From contig CATAQZ010000004.1 of NCBI GenBank assembly GCA_949487015.1, positions 1 to 5,776 of the forward strand: a DNA stretch of 5,776 nucleotides. The letters run 5' to 3'. The notes below the pieces were generated by a model. That model ran no database searches. It saw nothing but the letters and a program-made list of their open reading frames with translations, and was not told where the DNA came from. This document shows, one piece after another, positions 5,704 through 5,776 of this stretch (positions are counted from its first letter, which is position 1; each line of letters starts with the position of its first letter). A program made the translations under genes and the position numbers. The DNA is from Flavobacteriales bacterium UBA4585 (GTDB lineage Bacteria > Bacteroidota > Bacteroidia > Flavobacteriales > Schleiferiaceae).

Positions 5704-5776
5704 TTTACTAGTTGTTTAAATACATTTTAGTGTTATTACATAATCAGCTTTGTCAATAGTTTAGGCCTATTATGCG
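5704..5776 (-). promoter_or_regulatory. AT-rich leader of the exb operon, probable promoter region
   Basis: No gene is seen in these 73 bases at the window edge. Read on the minus strand they hold TTGACA (5756-5751), a fair -33/-35-like element, followed by a very AT-rich tract. No TAnnTTTG at the correct spacing was found; TATGTAAT and TATTTAAA are weak alternatives. As exbB heads the operon, a promoter is expected here or just beyond the edge. Confidence 0.3.

Overview
The window looks like ordinary chromosome from a member of the Bacteroidota, most likely order Flavobacteriales. This rests on protein style and gene order rather than on any marker gene: RbfA followed directly by a LolC/E-type permease, a DusB with the flavobacterial type of sequence, an exbB–(four-helix protein)–exbD–exbD operon, starts without Shine-Dalgarno sequences, and a TAnnTTTG-type promoter. 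No mobile element, CRISPR array, RNA gene or prophage signal was seen.

Layout from left to right. Positions 1-146 (+) hold the 3' end of rbfA (ribosome maturation). After 5 bases comes a FtsX/LolC-E family ABC permease (152-1366, +). Two bases beyond its stop lies the stop of dusB (tRNA dihydrouridine synthase), which reads the other way (1369-2406, -). dusB is divergent from a CPBP-family membrane protease gene (2427-3275, +), with only about 20 bases between the two start codons, so each gene's promoter has to lie partly inside the other's coding region. An asymmetric bidirectional terminator (3274-3305) separates the CPBP gene from a convergent four-gene operon on the minus strand, read from 5703 down to 3331. 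Its order is exbB (signal peptide plus a long acidic linker), a small four-helix membrane protein, exbD copy 1 and exbD copy 2. About 73 bases of AT-rich leader precede exbB at the right edge.

Functionally, the left part joins ribosome and tRNA maturation genes with a probable lipoprotein-export permease. The right part is a proton-motive-force energiser of the ExbB/ExbD type, expected to sit in the inner membrane and power TonB-like transport or another envelope process; no TonB is visible here. Two different ExbD proteins plus a conserved-looking small membrane protein suggest a motor with more parts than the classical ExbBD. I recall this gene order from other Flavobacteriia, so it is under-characterised rather than new. 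Nothing here strongly indicates a wholly undescribed system. The best leads are the four-helix protein, the CxxC/DxNxDG insert in exbD copy 1, the loss of the ExbB Glu176 equivalent, and the tightly packed divergent dusB/CPBP start region.
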